A stretch of DNA of 64,000 bases from Ktedonobacteraceae bacterium (lineage in GTDB: Bacteria > Chloroflexota > Ktedonobacteria > Ktedonobacterales > Ktedonobacteraceae): NCBI GenBank assembly GCA_035653615.1, contig DASRBN010000025.1, forward strand, positions 236,901-300,900, in the 5' to 3' direction. The position numbers were made by a program, and so were the translations under genes. The stretch's first letter is position 1. Every line of letters starts with the position of its first letter. The notes under the pieces are model-generated. The model was not told the origin of the DNA and did not search any database. It saw only the letters and a program-made list of their open reading frames with translations. This document shows positions 34,927-42,847 of the stretch, one piece after another.

Positions 34927-35403
34927 TCAACTGCCTGCTTGTTGGCTCGTTTCGACGAACCAGAGCCATTTGTCGATGCCGCGGGCGATCTCGGTGAAGA
35001 TAGCGGCGGTATCAGCATCCTTCAGTTCGCTCACCTGCTCGCTGGCGTAGCGTACATGTTTGCCAAAGGCGGTGAGCGTCGTCGAGAGCGCAGCGATATG
35101 GCCGTTGCCATCTGCTGTTAAAAGCCGATACTCATCGAGCGAAGTCCTCCTGGCGACCGCGTGTGCCGTTCCCTCAGCCATGCCGCCCAGTTGCACAATG
35201 TGCTCGGCAATCAGGTTCGCATACTCCTCCACTTCCCGGGCAACCTTGTCGAACAGTTCGCGCAGGGTCATGAAATGCGGCCCTTTGACGTTCCAGTACG
35301 CCTGCCTGCTTTGCAACTGCAGATCGATGGCGTCTGCCAGGCGGCGGTTCAACAGTTCGATGAGCCTGTCCTGCTCATGCAGGCCATTATTTTTCTTGGG
35401 CAT
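34927..35403 (-). CDS. dps: Dps-like DNA-protection ferritin
   Basis: A 158-residue ferritin-like protein from ATG 35403, with AAAGGAG seven bases upstream. The ferroxidase region is recognisable: QAYWNVKGPHFMTLRELFD, then VAREVEEYANLIAEHIVQLG, giving the His, Asp and Glu ligands. The late WLWFVETSQQ is typical of the last helix. Dps proteins form dodecamers that oxidise and store iron with peroxide and shield DNA. Its promoter is the phased-repeat box A, which also abuts the start of the divergent BTAD regulator gene. Confidence 0.9.
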   Translation of the reverse strand: MPKKNNGLHEQDRLIELLNRRLADAIDLQLQSRQAYWNVKGPHFMTLRELFDKVAREVEEYANLIAEHIVQLGGMAEGTAHAVARRTSLDEYRLLTADGNGHIAALSTTLTAFGKHVRYASEQVSELKDADTAAIFTEIARGIDKWLWFVETSQQAGS

Positions 35404-35548
35404 GGGAGCACTCCTTTCACTCAAGTCGTATTTGTGCGATAATGGATAGGTTACTTGTGATAGGTACATTGAAACGCTCTCACATTCTTTGTTCCTTGTA
35501 GGTCGATATATCGAGTCAGTTCTCATGTCTGTATCTACTCTTCTCACA

Positions 35549-35580
35549 TGATAGCCGCGTAGCGTTATGAGGAACGTTAA
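35549..35580 (-). promoter_or_regulatory. Phased-repeat promoter A, upstream of dps
   Basis: Minus strand: TAACGTT (35574-35580) and TAACGCT (35562-35568), 12 bp apart, then 7 bp, then TATCAT (35549-35554). It ends one base before the ATG of the divergent BTAD regulator and overlaps that gene's ribosome site, so a bound protein could couple dps activation with control of the regulator. Confidence 0.7.
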
Positions 35581-38019
35581 ATGGGCAAGCTGTACTTGAC
35601 ATTACTGGGTCCACCAGAAGTGCGCCATGCTGATCAGGTGCTGTTGTTCTCCACACGCAAGGAACTCGCGCTCCTCATCTACCTGGCGGTGGAAGGCCGC
35701 GTCCATTCGCGCAAGCATCTCTCCGAGCAGTTCTGGCCAGAAGGGGACGCGAGGCATGGCCGCGCAGCGTTGCGTATTAGCCTGCTCCATCTGCGTCATA
35801 TGCTGGGTGAGGGCGCCGATGCTTCCCCTGTCCCTCACTTGCTCATCCAACGCGACACCCTCGGTCTTGATCCCACCTCCGCTCTCGAACTTGACCTCCA
35901 AATCCTCCTGGAAGCCTGGAAGTCGGCGCGTGCCTCGGCCGGTACAACGCTGACCATACCGGAAGTCACGCGTCACCGGCTGCTCGCCCATCTCCAACAT
36001 GCGGCCGGCCTCCCGCGCGGCGAGTTCCTGGAAGGCTTCTCGCTGCGCGATGCCCCGGCCTTCGACGACTGGGTGCGTTTCCAACGCGAATACTGGCACC
36101 TGCGTACAAATGAGGTCTTCGACCGGCTCTCCCAGCTACAATTCGAGGCAGGAGAGCTTGAGGCTGCTATTGAAACGGTCAGGCGCTGGCTCGTCCTCTC
36201 CCCACTGCATGAGGATGCCTACCAGCGTCTGATGCGCTTGCACTTCGCGGCCGGTGACCGGGTCGCCGCGTTGCACGCTTATGATGTTTGCCGGACGATG
36301 CTGATCACCAGCATGCAGACAGAGCCAACCTCTGAAACTGTCGGGCTGGCCAGCCGTATGCGCGCCGTTGCTCCTCCTCGACGCAGGGAAACACCCAAGC
36401 CCCCGGTAGCGTTCCTCGATGGGCCCCTGCTGGGACGAACGACGGAGTTGAGCACGTTGATCAAGGTCTACCATATGGCGCGACAGGGCCAGACGCAGGT
36501 CGTGCTGCTGGAGGGAGAGGTCGGCATTGGTAAGACGCGGCTGGCGAGCGAGTTTCTGGCCTGGGCAGAGCTAGAGGGGGCAGACGTGCTGCGGGGACAG
36601 GCCTTTGAAAGTGGTGGTCAGCTGCCCTACCGGCCCGTGATCGAAGCCTTGCGCCCACGCATTGAGCGAGAGAATGCCCCGGACGACCTGCTTTCAGATA
36701 TATGGCTGGCGGAACTCGCGCGCCTGCTCCCCGAACTATACGACCGCTATCCCGACCTGCCCGCTCCTGTAGGGGAGAAGTTGGTGGCACGCAATCGGTT
36801 GTTCGAAGCGGTGGCGCGCCTGGGACAGTCTCTGGCGGCACGGACGCCGCTGGTGTTGTTCATCGATGATGTGCAGTGGGCCGATGCCGCCTCGCTCGAC
36901 GTGTTGCATTATCTCGCGCGGCGCTTCGCGGAGAGCCAGGCGCCCGCGTTCCTGCTCCTGACGCTGCGCATGGAAGAGAGAGAGATGAGGCCCACGCTTG
37001 CCGAGTGGCGAACTGCTATGGAACGCGCCGTACCGCTGAGCCGCCTGCCGCTCGGCCCCCTCGCCTTTGAAGACATTGTACGCTTGCTCCAGGCACTTGG
37101 GGGGCCAGCGGGCAAAGACGAGCGGCGAACGGCGGACCTGGAACGCTTTGGACAGTGGCTGTTTGCTGAAACAGAGGGGCAACCGTTCTATGTGATGGAA
37201 ACGCTCAAGGTGTTGCTCGAGCATGGCGTGCTCGCCTCTCACCCGAACGACGATGGCGGATGGACCATTGACTTTACCGCCGCCATGGAGCATGAGACGG
37301 TGGTACGTGGGTTCTTCCCACCCAGCGTGCGCGAAGTCATCTGCGCCCGGTTGTATCGACTTCCACCGAACGCTTTTGCGCTGCTGGTGGCAGGAACCAT
37401 TCTCGGCCAGGGAATCACCTTTGCGCGCCTGTGTCAGGTGGCCGACCTCACAGAACGTGACGGACTCTCTGCCCTGGACGAGGTGCTGCACAGCGGTCTA
37501 CTGCTAGAGTCGGAGCGCCAGGTAAGGCCAATGAGTGATGGGCGCTACGTGTTCGCGCACGCGAAGATACGTGCGGTGATCTATGCTGAGGCGGGGGAGG
37601 CGCGGCGCTCCATCTTTCATCGCCGTGCATTGGAAGTGTTGCAAGCGGTGCCTGAACCTGCGGCGGAACTGGCATATCATGCCCTGGCTGCGGGGCTGGT
37701 AGAACCAGCTTTCCACTGGAGTCTCGCGGCAGGCGATGAGGCGATGCAGGTGGTAGCCGTGACCAGTGCCATCTCCTACTACGAACAAGCACAGCACCTG
37801 ATGGACGAGCGCTTGCATGGCAATGACCTGGGAGCCATGCTCCCTGCGCCGGAGATCGAGCACCTCTACACTCATCTGGGACGAGCATATGAACTGAACG
37901 CCCAGTGGGAGAAGGCGCGGGCGGTGTATACCTTGATGCTCGCGTATGCTCAGGATGCCTGTCAGTCGGTGATGGAGAGCACCGCCCAGAACCACCTGGC
38001 AATCCTGGCCACGCGATAG
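35581..38019 (+). CDS. BTAD-domain ATPase transcriptional regulator (AfsR/SARP-like), truncated
   Basis: An 812-residue regulator. Residues 1-95 form an OmpR/PhoB-type winged helix (LLGPPEVRHADQ, ELALLIYLAVEGRVHSRKHL, ALRISLLHLRHML). Then comes a bacterial transcriptional activation domain (to about 255). From about 280 there is an AAA ATPase with Walker A GEVGIGKTR (about 312-320) and Walker B LFIDDVQWAD (about 425). The C-terminal TPR part stops early: a TAG follows HLAILATR and the next codons decay quickly, while relatives run several hundred residues longer. GAGG eight bases before the ATG lies inside box A. This DNA-binding fold reads direct repeats about 11 bp apart, so it is the best local candidate for the phased-repeat promoters. 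Confidence 0.85.
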   Translation: MGKLYLTLLGPPEVRHADQVLLFSTRKELALLIYLAVEGRVHSRKHLSEQFWPEGDARHGRAALRISLLHLRHMLGEGADASPVPHLLIQRDTLGLDPTSALELDLQILLEAWKSARASAGTTLTIPEVTRHRLLAHLQHAAGLPRGEFLEGFSLRDAPAFDDWVRFQREYWHLRTNEVFDRLSQLQFEAGELEAAIETVRRWLVLSPLHEDAYQRLMRLHFAAGDRVAALHAYDVCRTMLITSMQTEPTSETVGLASRMRAVAPPRRRETPKPPVAFLDGPLLGRTTELSTLIKVYHMARQGQTQVVLLEGEVGIGKTRLASEFLAWAELEGADVLRGQAFESGGQLPYRPVIEALRPRIERENAPDDLLSDIWLAELARLLPELYDRYPDLPAPVGEKLVARNRLFEAVARLGQSLAARTPLVLFIDDVQWADAASLDVLHYLARRFAESQAPAFLLLTLRMEEREMRPTLAEWRTAMERAVPLSRLPLGPLAFEDIVRLLQALGGPAGKDERRTADLERFGQWLFAETEGQPFYVMETLKVLLEHGVLASHPNDDGGWTIDFTAAMEHETVVRGFFPPSVREVICARLYRLPPNAFALLVAGTILGQGITFARLCQVADLTERDGLSALDEVLHSGLLLESERQVRPMSDGRYVFAHAKIRAVIYAEAGEARRSIFHRRALEVLQAVPEPAAELAYHALAAGLVEPAFHWSLAAGDEAMQVVAVTSAISYYEQAQHLMDERLHGNDLGAMLPAPEIEHLYTHLGRAYELNAQWEKARAVYTLMLAYAQDACQSVMESTAQNHLAILATR

Positions 38020-38405
38020 TCCTTCGATCTGGTATCTACTCGAGGCAGCGCGATGGCTTGCCGAAGCGTGCGGTGAGCGGATGCTACTCGCATAGACTCG
38101 CTGCGTGCAGTCACCTTTCCTCCAATTCTGCGTCGCTGACGGGTCACCATAACAATGATACCACTGGCGAATCCTCCTAGTAGATATACAGGAGAGAAAA
38201 GTATTTGCTAAGATAGAGGCATATCATAGGAAAGAACATGCATCAACTGGTGCTGAAGGAGAACTGATATGTCGCTGCACCCTCAAGTGCTCTGTCCTAT
38301 CCCTGAAGAACAGGCTGGTACACGAGTCCTGGCCCTCCAGGTGCAACAGAGGCGAAGTTGCCCAACGGCAAGGCCATCTGGTGCGTAATCTTATCCGTCT
38401 CGCAA
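38020..38405. other. Decayed DNA after the BTAD regulator gene
   Basis: No intact gene. The first codons after the stop may be the decayed continuation of the TPR region; stop codons interrupt every frame. Confidence 0.5.
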
Positions 38406-38648
38406 GCGTACCTTTGCACAGAAACCAGGTTCTCGCAATGACCTCCTCTAAGGAACTGCTTCCTCTGGTCATGTGACGACTGGAACGATACCATCAGTTC
38501 ACTGGCCGGTACCGGCACAAGGGTGACGTACTTCCAGTACAATAACTACGGCGGCAGTTCCCTCACCATTCCTGCCAACACGCCGATTCCTGACCTTGGA
38601 AAGCTCGGCTAGAACAATGGCATTTCGGCGGTCGTCAACCGGGGATAG
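38406..38648 (+). pseudogene. Relic of a beta/gamma-crystallin-like (peptidase inhibitor I36-type) secreted protein
   Basis: One frame reads AYLCTETRFSQ, a TGA, then CDDWNDTISSLAGTGTRV, TYFQYNNYGGSSLTI and IPDLGKLG, a TAG where the family has Trp, then NNGISAVVNRG. The WND-ISS / YxxxNYGGSSLTI / DLG-LGWN pattern is that of Greek-key crystallin-like domains. Two in-frame stops and no start show it is dead. Confidence 0.6.
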
Positions 38649-38712
38649 TAGATAGGGGTAGTGCTGTGGAATAGGTGGCTGAGGGGGCCAATGACTATCC
38701 TCTGTCTCTGAT

Positions 38713-38755
38713 TAACATTTTTTTAACGCTTTATTTAACGCCGGGTGGTTAGTAT
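38713..38755 (+). promoter_or_regulatory. Phased-repeat promoter E, upstream of the sigma-like gene
   Basis: Plus strand: TAACATT, TAACGCT, TAACGCC at 38713, 38724 and 38736 (steps of 11 and 12 bp), then 7 bp, then TAGTAT (38750-38755). The predicted start is about 100 nt before ATG 38865. Its first 16 bases from 38712 are identical to those of box C. Confidence 0.72.
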
Positions 38756-38864
38756 GCTCTTAGCTACAAATCATCAGGACGTATTGCGGCAAACATAGGG
38801 AGATTCTTGATCAAGCCTGGTTCCAGCTTGAAGCAACATGAAGCCCGTGAAAAGCAGGTGAGGT

Positions 38865-39578
38865 ATGAGCAATAATGTAAGCCGAAAGACGCAGGAGCTT
38901 CTTCCTGAGCAGGCCAGACCTGCTCTCCTTCTAAGAACAAGTGCAAACATCGCGCTGAGTAATGCAGGGCTTGCAGAACAATGCCTCCTGGAACTGGGTG
39001 CCTATCATCGTAGCGAGCCATGCGACCAGCCCTTTGGGCTTGAACTCTTCCGCCGCGCGACCGTCGAGGGTGACCTGGAGGCGCGGGAATGGGTGCAACG
39101 CTGCTTCGGCGAGATCGTGCTCACCTGGCTGCGCCGCCATCCGAGCGGAGCGACAGCCTGCCGCCTGGAGAGCGAAGAGAACTTCATAGCGCTTACCTTC
39201 GAGCGCTTCTGGCAGGCGACCGCCTTGACCCAGCAGGTGTCATGCAAGACGTTAGCAGCTGCCTTGCAGTACTTGCAAGCCAGCCTCCACGGGGCGATCC
39301 TGGATACCTTGCGCGCTTACTCGCAGCCTAAGGAGTCCTCGTTGCCGGAGCCGGGTGAGGCTGGCGCAGAAGATCAGACTGATAGCCTCGCGGGCTGGGA
39401 GATTCTCCAAACGTCGCTACCCCACCGGCGTGAGCGGCGGCTGACCTATCTGCTCTATCATTGCGGGCTCCAGCCCAAAGAGATTGTGCAGTTCTGCCCG
39501 CAGGAGTGGAGCGATGTGCAGGAGATTTACCGCATACGGAGCACTATCCTGGATCGGCTCACGCGCAATGCGAACTAA
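38865..39578 (+). CDS. Divergent sigma-70-like protein
   Basis: A 237-residue protein that I read as a distant ECF-type sigma factor. FGLELFRRATVEGDLEARE and WVQRCFGEIVLTWLRRHP, then EENFIALTFERFWQATA, resemble region 2. The C-terminal RRERRLTYLLYHCGLQPKEI and EWSDVQEIYRIRSTILDRL resemble a degraded region 4. The canonical DNA-reading helix is weak. AGGTGAGG precedes the ATG. Being behind box E, it would be induced together with dps and the GlsB-type gene. It could instead be a regulator that merely derives from sigma factors. Confidence 0.6.
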   Translation: MSNNVSRKTQELLPEQARPALLLRTSANIALSNAGLAEQCLLELGAYHRSEPCDQPFGLELFRRATVEGDLEAREWVQRCFGEIVLTWLRRHPSGATACRLESEENFIALTFERFWQATALTQQVSCKTLAAALQYLQASLHGAILDTLRAYSQPKESSLPEPGEAGAEDQTDSLAGWEILQTSLPHRRERRLTYLLYHCGLQPKEIVQFCPQEWSDVQEIYRIRSTILDRLTRNAN

Positions 39579-39643
39579 CTCCAGTGCCGGCTCAACCAGG
39601 AGGGACGTTCGTGGAGTGATAAAAATTTCCGCCCAGAGGTCCG

Positions 39644-39664
39644 TTCGATCAAATTTTGATCGAA
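39644..39664. promoter_or_regulatory. 21-bp palindrome TTCGATCAAA-T-TTTGATCGAA
   Basis: Perfect 10-bp arms around one base, in the 242-bp gap before an ECF sigma gene. It is AT-rich, with no T-run, so an operator is more likely than a terminator. Confidence 0.5.
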
Positions 39665-39820
39665 TGAACATACCACACCTTAGGTTGTACAAATTGTGGC
39701 GCTGATCGCGCAGAAGCACCATGATCAGTTCACAAAAAAACAAAACTCGAAGCCCATGTTTGAGTAAGCCCATCTCGAACAGAGACCAGCAATACCAGGC
39801 TTTATAGGAACGAGAATCTG

Positions 39821-40441
39821 ATGCAAGTATCACACAACCTGGAGGTATCCCTCCCAGGCGCCGTCTCCTGGCAAGCAGAGCAGGACGATACGCAACTGGT
39901 GAAAGCCAGTCAACAGGGGGACCAGGATGCCTTTGCCCTGCTCGTGCAAAGACACCAGCGCCGCGTCTTCAATATAAGTTTGCGTATGCTGCAGGACTAC
40001 GAAGAGGCCAGCGAGGTCACGCAGGAAGCGTTTCTGGCTGCATGGCAAGGACTGCCGTCGTTCCGTGGCGAGGCGCGCTTTGCAACCTGGCTGTATCGCA
40101 TTGCCTACCATTGTTCTTTGCGACAGCTTGAACAGCACAAGCGGGGGAGAGCTTTGCAAGCGGCCATACAGGAGGAACAGATCCGCGAGGAGGTGAATAA
40201 GGAGAGGCAGGTAGAAGCTATTCTGGAGCTACGCGACTGGCAGATCATGGTGCGCAAGCAGATGGAGAACCTGCCAGCCAGGTACCGCATGGTGTTGATC
40301 CTGCGCTACCTGCAGGAAATGACGTATGAAGAGATGGCCGGGGCCCTCGCCATACCTGTTGGCACGATCAAGACCCACCTCTTTCGGGCCAGGCATCTCC
40401 TGAAGGAACGACTGCATAACGCTTTTTCTAACGCTCCGTAG
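39821..40441 (+). CDS. ECF RNA polymerase sigma factor
   Basis: A 206-residue ECF sigma factor: region 2 (DAFALLVQRHQRRVFNISLR, YEEASEVTQEAFLAAWQGL, FRGEARFATWLYRIAYH) and region 4 (ENLPARYRMVLILRYLQEM, TYEEMAGALAIPVGTIKTHL, FRARHLLKERL). No anti-sigma gene follows; instead a relic lies downstream. The last codons contain two phased TAACGCT repeats. Confidence 0.93.
   Translation: MQVSHNLEVSLPGAVSWQAEQDDTQLVKASQQGDQDAFALLVQRHQRRVFNISLRMLQDYEEASEVTQEAFLAAWQGLPSFRGEARFATWLYRIAYHCSLRQLEQHKRGRALQAAIQEEQIREEVNKERQVEAILELRDWQIMVRKQMENLPARYRMVLILRYLQEMTYEEMAGALAIPVGTIKTHLFRARHLLKERLHNAFSNAP
40417..40435 (+). promoter_or_regulatory. Phased-repeat box D, partial, at the end of the sigma gene
   Basis: TAACGCT at 40417-40423 and 40429-40435, 12 bp apart, as in boxes A, B, C and E. 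The 7-bp-spaced -10 position (TCTCCT) is poor, and the box overlaps coding sequence. It points toward the Hsp20 relic. Confidence 0.4.
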
Positions 40442-40512
40442 CTCTCCTTAAGAGCCGTATGCATTGAGGAGACCTCTTCAAGAGGGAAAAAGCATGGTAG
40501 AGAGAAAATAGC

Positions 40513-40759
40513 GTGCAAGAACAAGTGAAGCAACAGCATATTGCGGTCAAGGTTTACCGAACAGACGAGCGCCTGATGGTCGCATCTCCTATGGCTGGAC
40601 TGGAACCCGAGAACATTCTGGTCGAAGGGATCTATTCCTGTGCTGCTCTTTGCAGGCGTGATTGCGGATACGCCAGGGATCGAGACGGTCATATATCTGC
40701 CAGCGGTAGCCATTCTGGGACTTAGCTGGTGGGCGGCACGCTACAGTATTCATGCTTGA
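40513..40759 (+). pseudogene. Hsp20-type chaperone fragment joined to a membrane-protein tail
   Basis: From GTG 40513, about 40 residues match the start of an alpha-crystallin-type small heat-shock domain (IAVKVYRTDERLMVASPMAG then LEPENILVE). At about 40634 the frame changes and the DNA encodes IPVLLFAGVIADTPGIETV and LPAVAILGLSWWAARYSIHA, a two-helix membrane tail ending at 40759. Neither part is complete. A deletion fusing two genes would explain it. Confidence 0.5.
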
Positions 40760-40894
40760 AAGTCCTAGTGGATTAAGGGATCTCATGCGGAGGCAAGCGA
40801 GACCGCGCTTTAGGAACGAGGACCTGATGCAAATGGCACAGCGCCTTGTCGGTTCAGAGTCAGGGTAAGTTGTCTCCTAAAAGGAAGAAAGTTT

Positions 40895-42088
40895 ATGTCT
40901 TCAGATACTCGTCCTCGTAATATCAGAGACGTTGATTCTGTAGCAGTGATCGCCAAATGGATCCGACGATGCGGCCTGCCACTCGCCATTCTCGCATGGA
41001 CGGGAGTCGCCCTGCTCATCCTGTGGCTTGCAGGACACGTGATCCAAACCTTGCTTCTACTCACGATTGCGGCCTTGCTCGCTTATGCGCTCGCGCCTGC
41101 TGTGAAGTTGCTGGAGCGCGTGATGCCGCGTTTCCTCGCCATCCTCATTGTCTACCTCATTGTGCTAGGTCTTCTCAGTGTGCTGCTCTACCTGATTGTG
41201 AGGACCGCGATCGAGCAGTTCATCGCGCTCTCCGGCTATGTGCGGTTTTTGCTGACGCCAGGAAAAAGTGGCCAGCTCACGCCCTTAGAACAAACAGTGA
41301 GATCCCTTGGCATCTCGCAGAGCCAGATTGACTCGGCACGTGATCAGATCGTAGCCAGCATCGAAGGCTTCGCAGGGAGTGTTGTCCCGCTGCTCACAGG
41401 ACTCGTTGGTGCCCTTCTGGATGTCATTCTGGTGGCAGTGCTCAGTATTTACCTGCTCGCCAGTGGCTCTCGTGTGTCCGACTGGTTACGCCGGAACATG
41501 CCGGATCAGCAGCAAGGAGCTATGAGGTTTTTGTTAGATACCCTGCAGCGTGTCGTGGGTGGCTACATTCGCGGTCAGTTGATTCTGTGTGGGCTGATTG
41601 GCCTCCTCGTGGGAGTCGGGATGCAGATTATCGGCGTGCCGTTTGCCCTCTTACTGGGTGTACTGGCGTTCGCCTTAGAGTTCATTCCAGTATTGGGAAC
41701 GCTGGTCTCTGGTGCGATCTGCGTGCTTCTCGCCCTGACCAGGGGGTGGGTCTTCGCTGTGATCGTGCTGGTCTACTTTGTTGTCGTGCATGTGCTTGAG
41801 GGCGATGTGGTGGGGCCGCGCATCGTCGGGAAGACCATTGGCCTGCACCCGGTTGTTTCTCTGGCTGCGCTGATCGCTGGGGCCGAACTCTTTGGCATCG
41901 CTGGTGCGCTCCTGGCTTCGCCTGTCGCAGGGGTACTGCAGGCACTGCTGATTGCCATCTGGTCACAATGGCGCGTAACCCACCCGGGTGAGTTCCGGAG
42001 GGCGAAAGATGACATGACTGAAAAGGTGGAGGAAACCGTTACAGAGACGCCGGGCGATCCAGAACCAACAATGAAGTCGCTTTCGTAG
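40895..42088 (+). CDS. AI-2E family transporter (TqsA/PerM-like)
   Basis: A 397-residue membrane protein with about eight helices. It shows the family plan: two N-terminal helices, a long loop (residues about 115-180), and the C-terminal block IIGVPFALLLGVLAFALEF, IPVLGTLVSG, VHVLEGDVVGPRIVGKTIGL, HPVVSLAALIAGAELFGIAG and ALLASPVAGVL. AAAAGGAAG precedes the ATG. Members export autoinducer-2 or act as Na+/H+ antiporters; which applies here is open. A strong hairpin terminator follows. Confidence 0.9.
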   Translation: MSSDTRPRNIRDVDSVAVIAKWIRRCGLPLAILAWTGVALLILWLAGHVIQTLLLLTIAALLAYALAPAVKLLERVMPRFLAILIVYLIVLGLLSVLLYLIVRTAIEQFIALSGYVRFLLTPGKSGQLTPLEQTVRSLGISQSQIDSARDQIVASIEGFAGSVVPLLTGLVGALLDVILVAVLSIYLLASGSRVSDWLRRNMPDQQQGAMRFLLDTLQRVVGGYIRGQLILCGLIGLLVGVGMQIIGVPFALLLGVLAFALEFIPVLGTLVSGAICVLLALTRGWVFAVIVLVYFVVVHVLEGDVVGPRIVGKTIGLHPVVSLAALIAGAELFGIAGALLASPVAGVLQALLIAIWSQWRVTHPGEFRRAKDDMTEKVEETVTETPGDPEPTMKSLS

Positions 42089-42112
42089 GTCGCTTCATCT
42101 CTTCTTTACATC

Positions 42113-42138
42113 CATCGTGACCTTTTAGAAGCGAAAAC
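42113..42138. repeat. Copy of a 26-bp sequence also found at 34314-34339
   Basis: The 26-bp stretch matches 34314-34339 in opposite orientation with one mismatch. Read on the plus strand here it would encode IHRDLLEAK, as it does on the minus strand in the first copy. Confidence 0.6.
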
Positions 42139-42165
42139 AGCCAGTTGATAAGGATATGCTACAAA

Positions 42166-42200
42166 GCCTGTGAGGGGTCTAGATTGCTTCCCTCACAGGC
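42166..42200. terminator. Hairpin terminator between converging genes
   Basis: GCCTGTGAGGG and CCCTCACAGGC form an 11-bp perfect stem with a 13-base loop, followed by CTTTAT and preceded by AAA. It can end both the AI-2E gene and the converging minus-strand gene whose stop is at 42203. Confidence 0.8.
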
Positions 42201-42202
42201 CT

Positions 42203-42391
42203 TTATCGTTCATAGATGGCAGTGAACCATGTACGGAGGAAGATATCCCGCCCTGCTTCTGTACAAGAGACCAGCCGCCAGCCCTGTTCTACGTGTCGCT
42301 TCAAGTCACGTTCATACTTGCGATGTGATGAACGGAACAGACCGGGTCTGTAACTCTTCGATGCTTGTTGTGTGGTGATCTGCTGTGACAT
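42203..42391 (-). CDS. 62-residue small protein, paralogue of 43747-43923
   Basis: Unrecognised small protein containing YRPGLFRSSHRKYERDLKRH and EQGWRLVSC, ending FTAIYER. AAGGA is seven bases before the ATG. It matches the 43747-43923 product along most of its length (pattern Y-PG-F-R/K ... D-K ... GWR ... L/T-A/V-I/V-YE-R/K). The charged, aromatic composition suggests a small globular protein or a DNA- or protein-binding adaptor. Confidence 0.6.
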   Translation of the reverse strand: MSQQITTQQASKSYRPGLFRSSHRKYERDLKRHVEQGWRLVSCTEAGRDIFLRTWFTAIYER

Positions 42392-42448
42392 TGTTTTTCC
42401 TTTTGCAAGGTGTAGAATATTAAGAGTGTCTCTACACGTCTCTTCAGC

Positions 42449-42685
42449 TCATGTATGAATTCGCGTATAGCGGCGTGTCGGATCCCAGGCCTTTTGAGTT
42501 GTATCACGATCGTTCCCCTGCTCTGGTTGGAGATGTCCTCGCGCTATCAGCACCCGGCAATTGGCTTGATGCCATTGCTCACGCGGCGTATTTCCTGGGA
42601 ACACCACCTGCACATAGTGATATCCTTGATTGGACGTGCGTCCAATCCAGATCCTCTCTGTCTGGTCGAGGGTGGGCATGGTCAT
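42449..42685 (-). CDS. 78-residue hypothetical protein
   Basis: Starts at ATG 42685 (or the ATG two codons later) right after AAAAGGAG. Visible segments: RIWIGRTSNQGYHYVQVVFP, REQWHQANCRVLIARGHLQP and a basic tail. Not recognised. It lies between two paralogous small genes on the same strand. Confidence 0.55.
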   Translation of the reverse strand: MTMPTLDQTERIWIGRTSNQGYHYVQVVFPGNTPREQWHQANCRVLIARGHLQPEQGNDRDTTQKAWDPTRRYTRIHT

Positions 42686-42847
42686 AGGCTCCTTTTCCTT
42701 CTCGCGGCTTCCTCCTGGATACAGTTCCTGGGGAGTAACTTCGTTACGCTTTCTCGCTGGTATGCAGAACGCCTCAGGTCGGAGATGATGCCTGAAAGAA
42801 CGTGTCCGAAAAGAGCGATGTGGCACATGGGATCATATTACGAGAAG

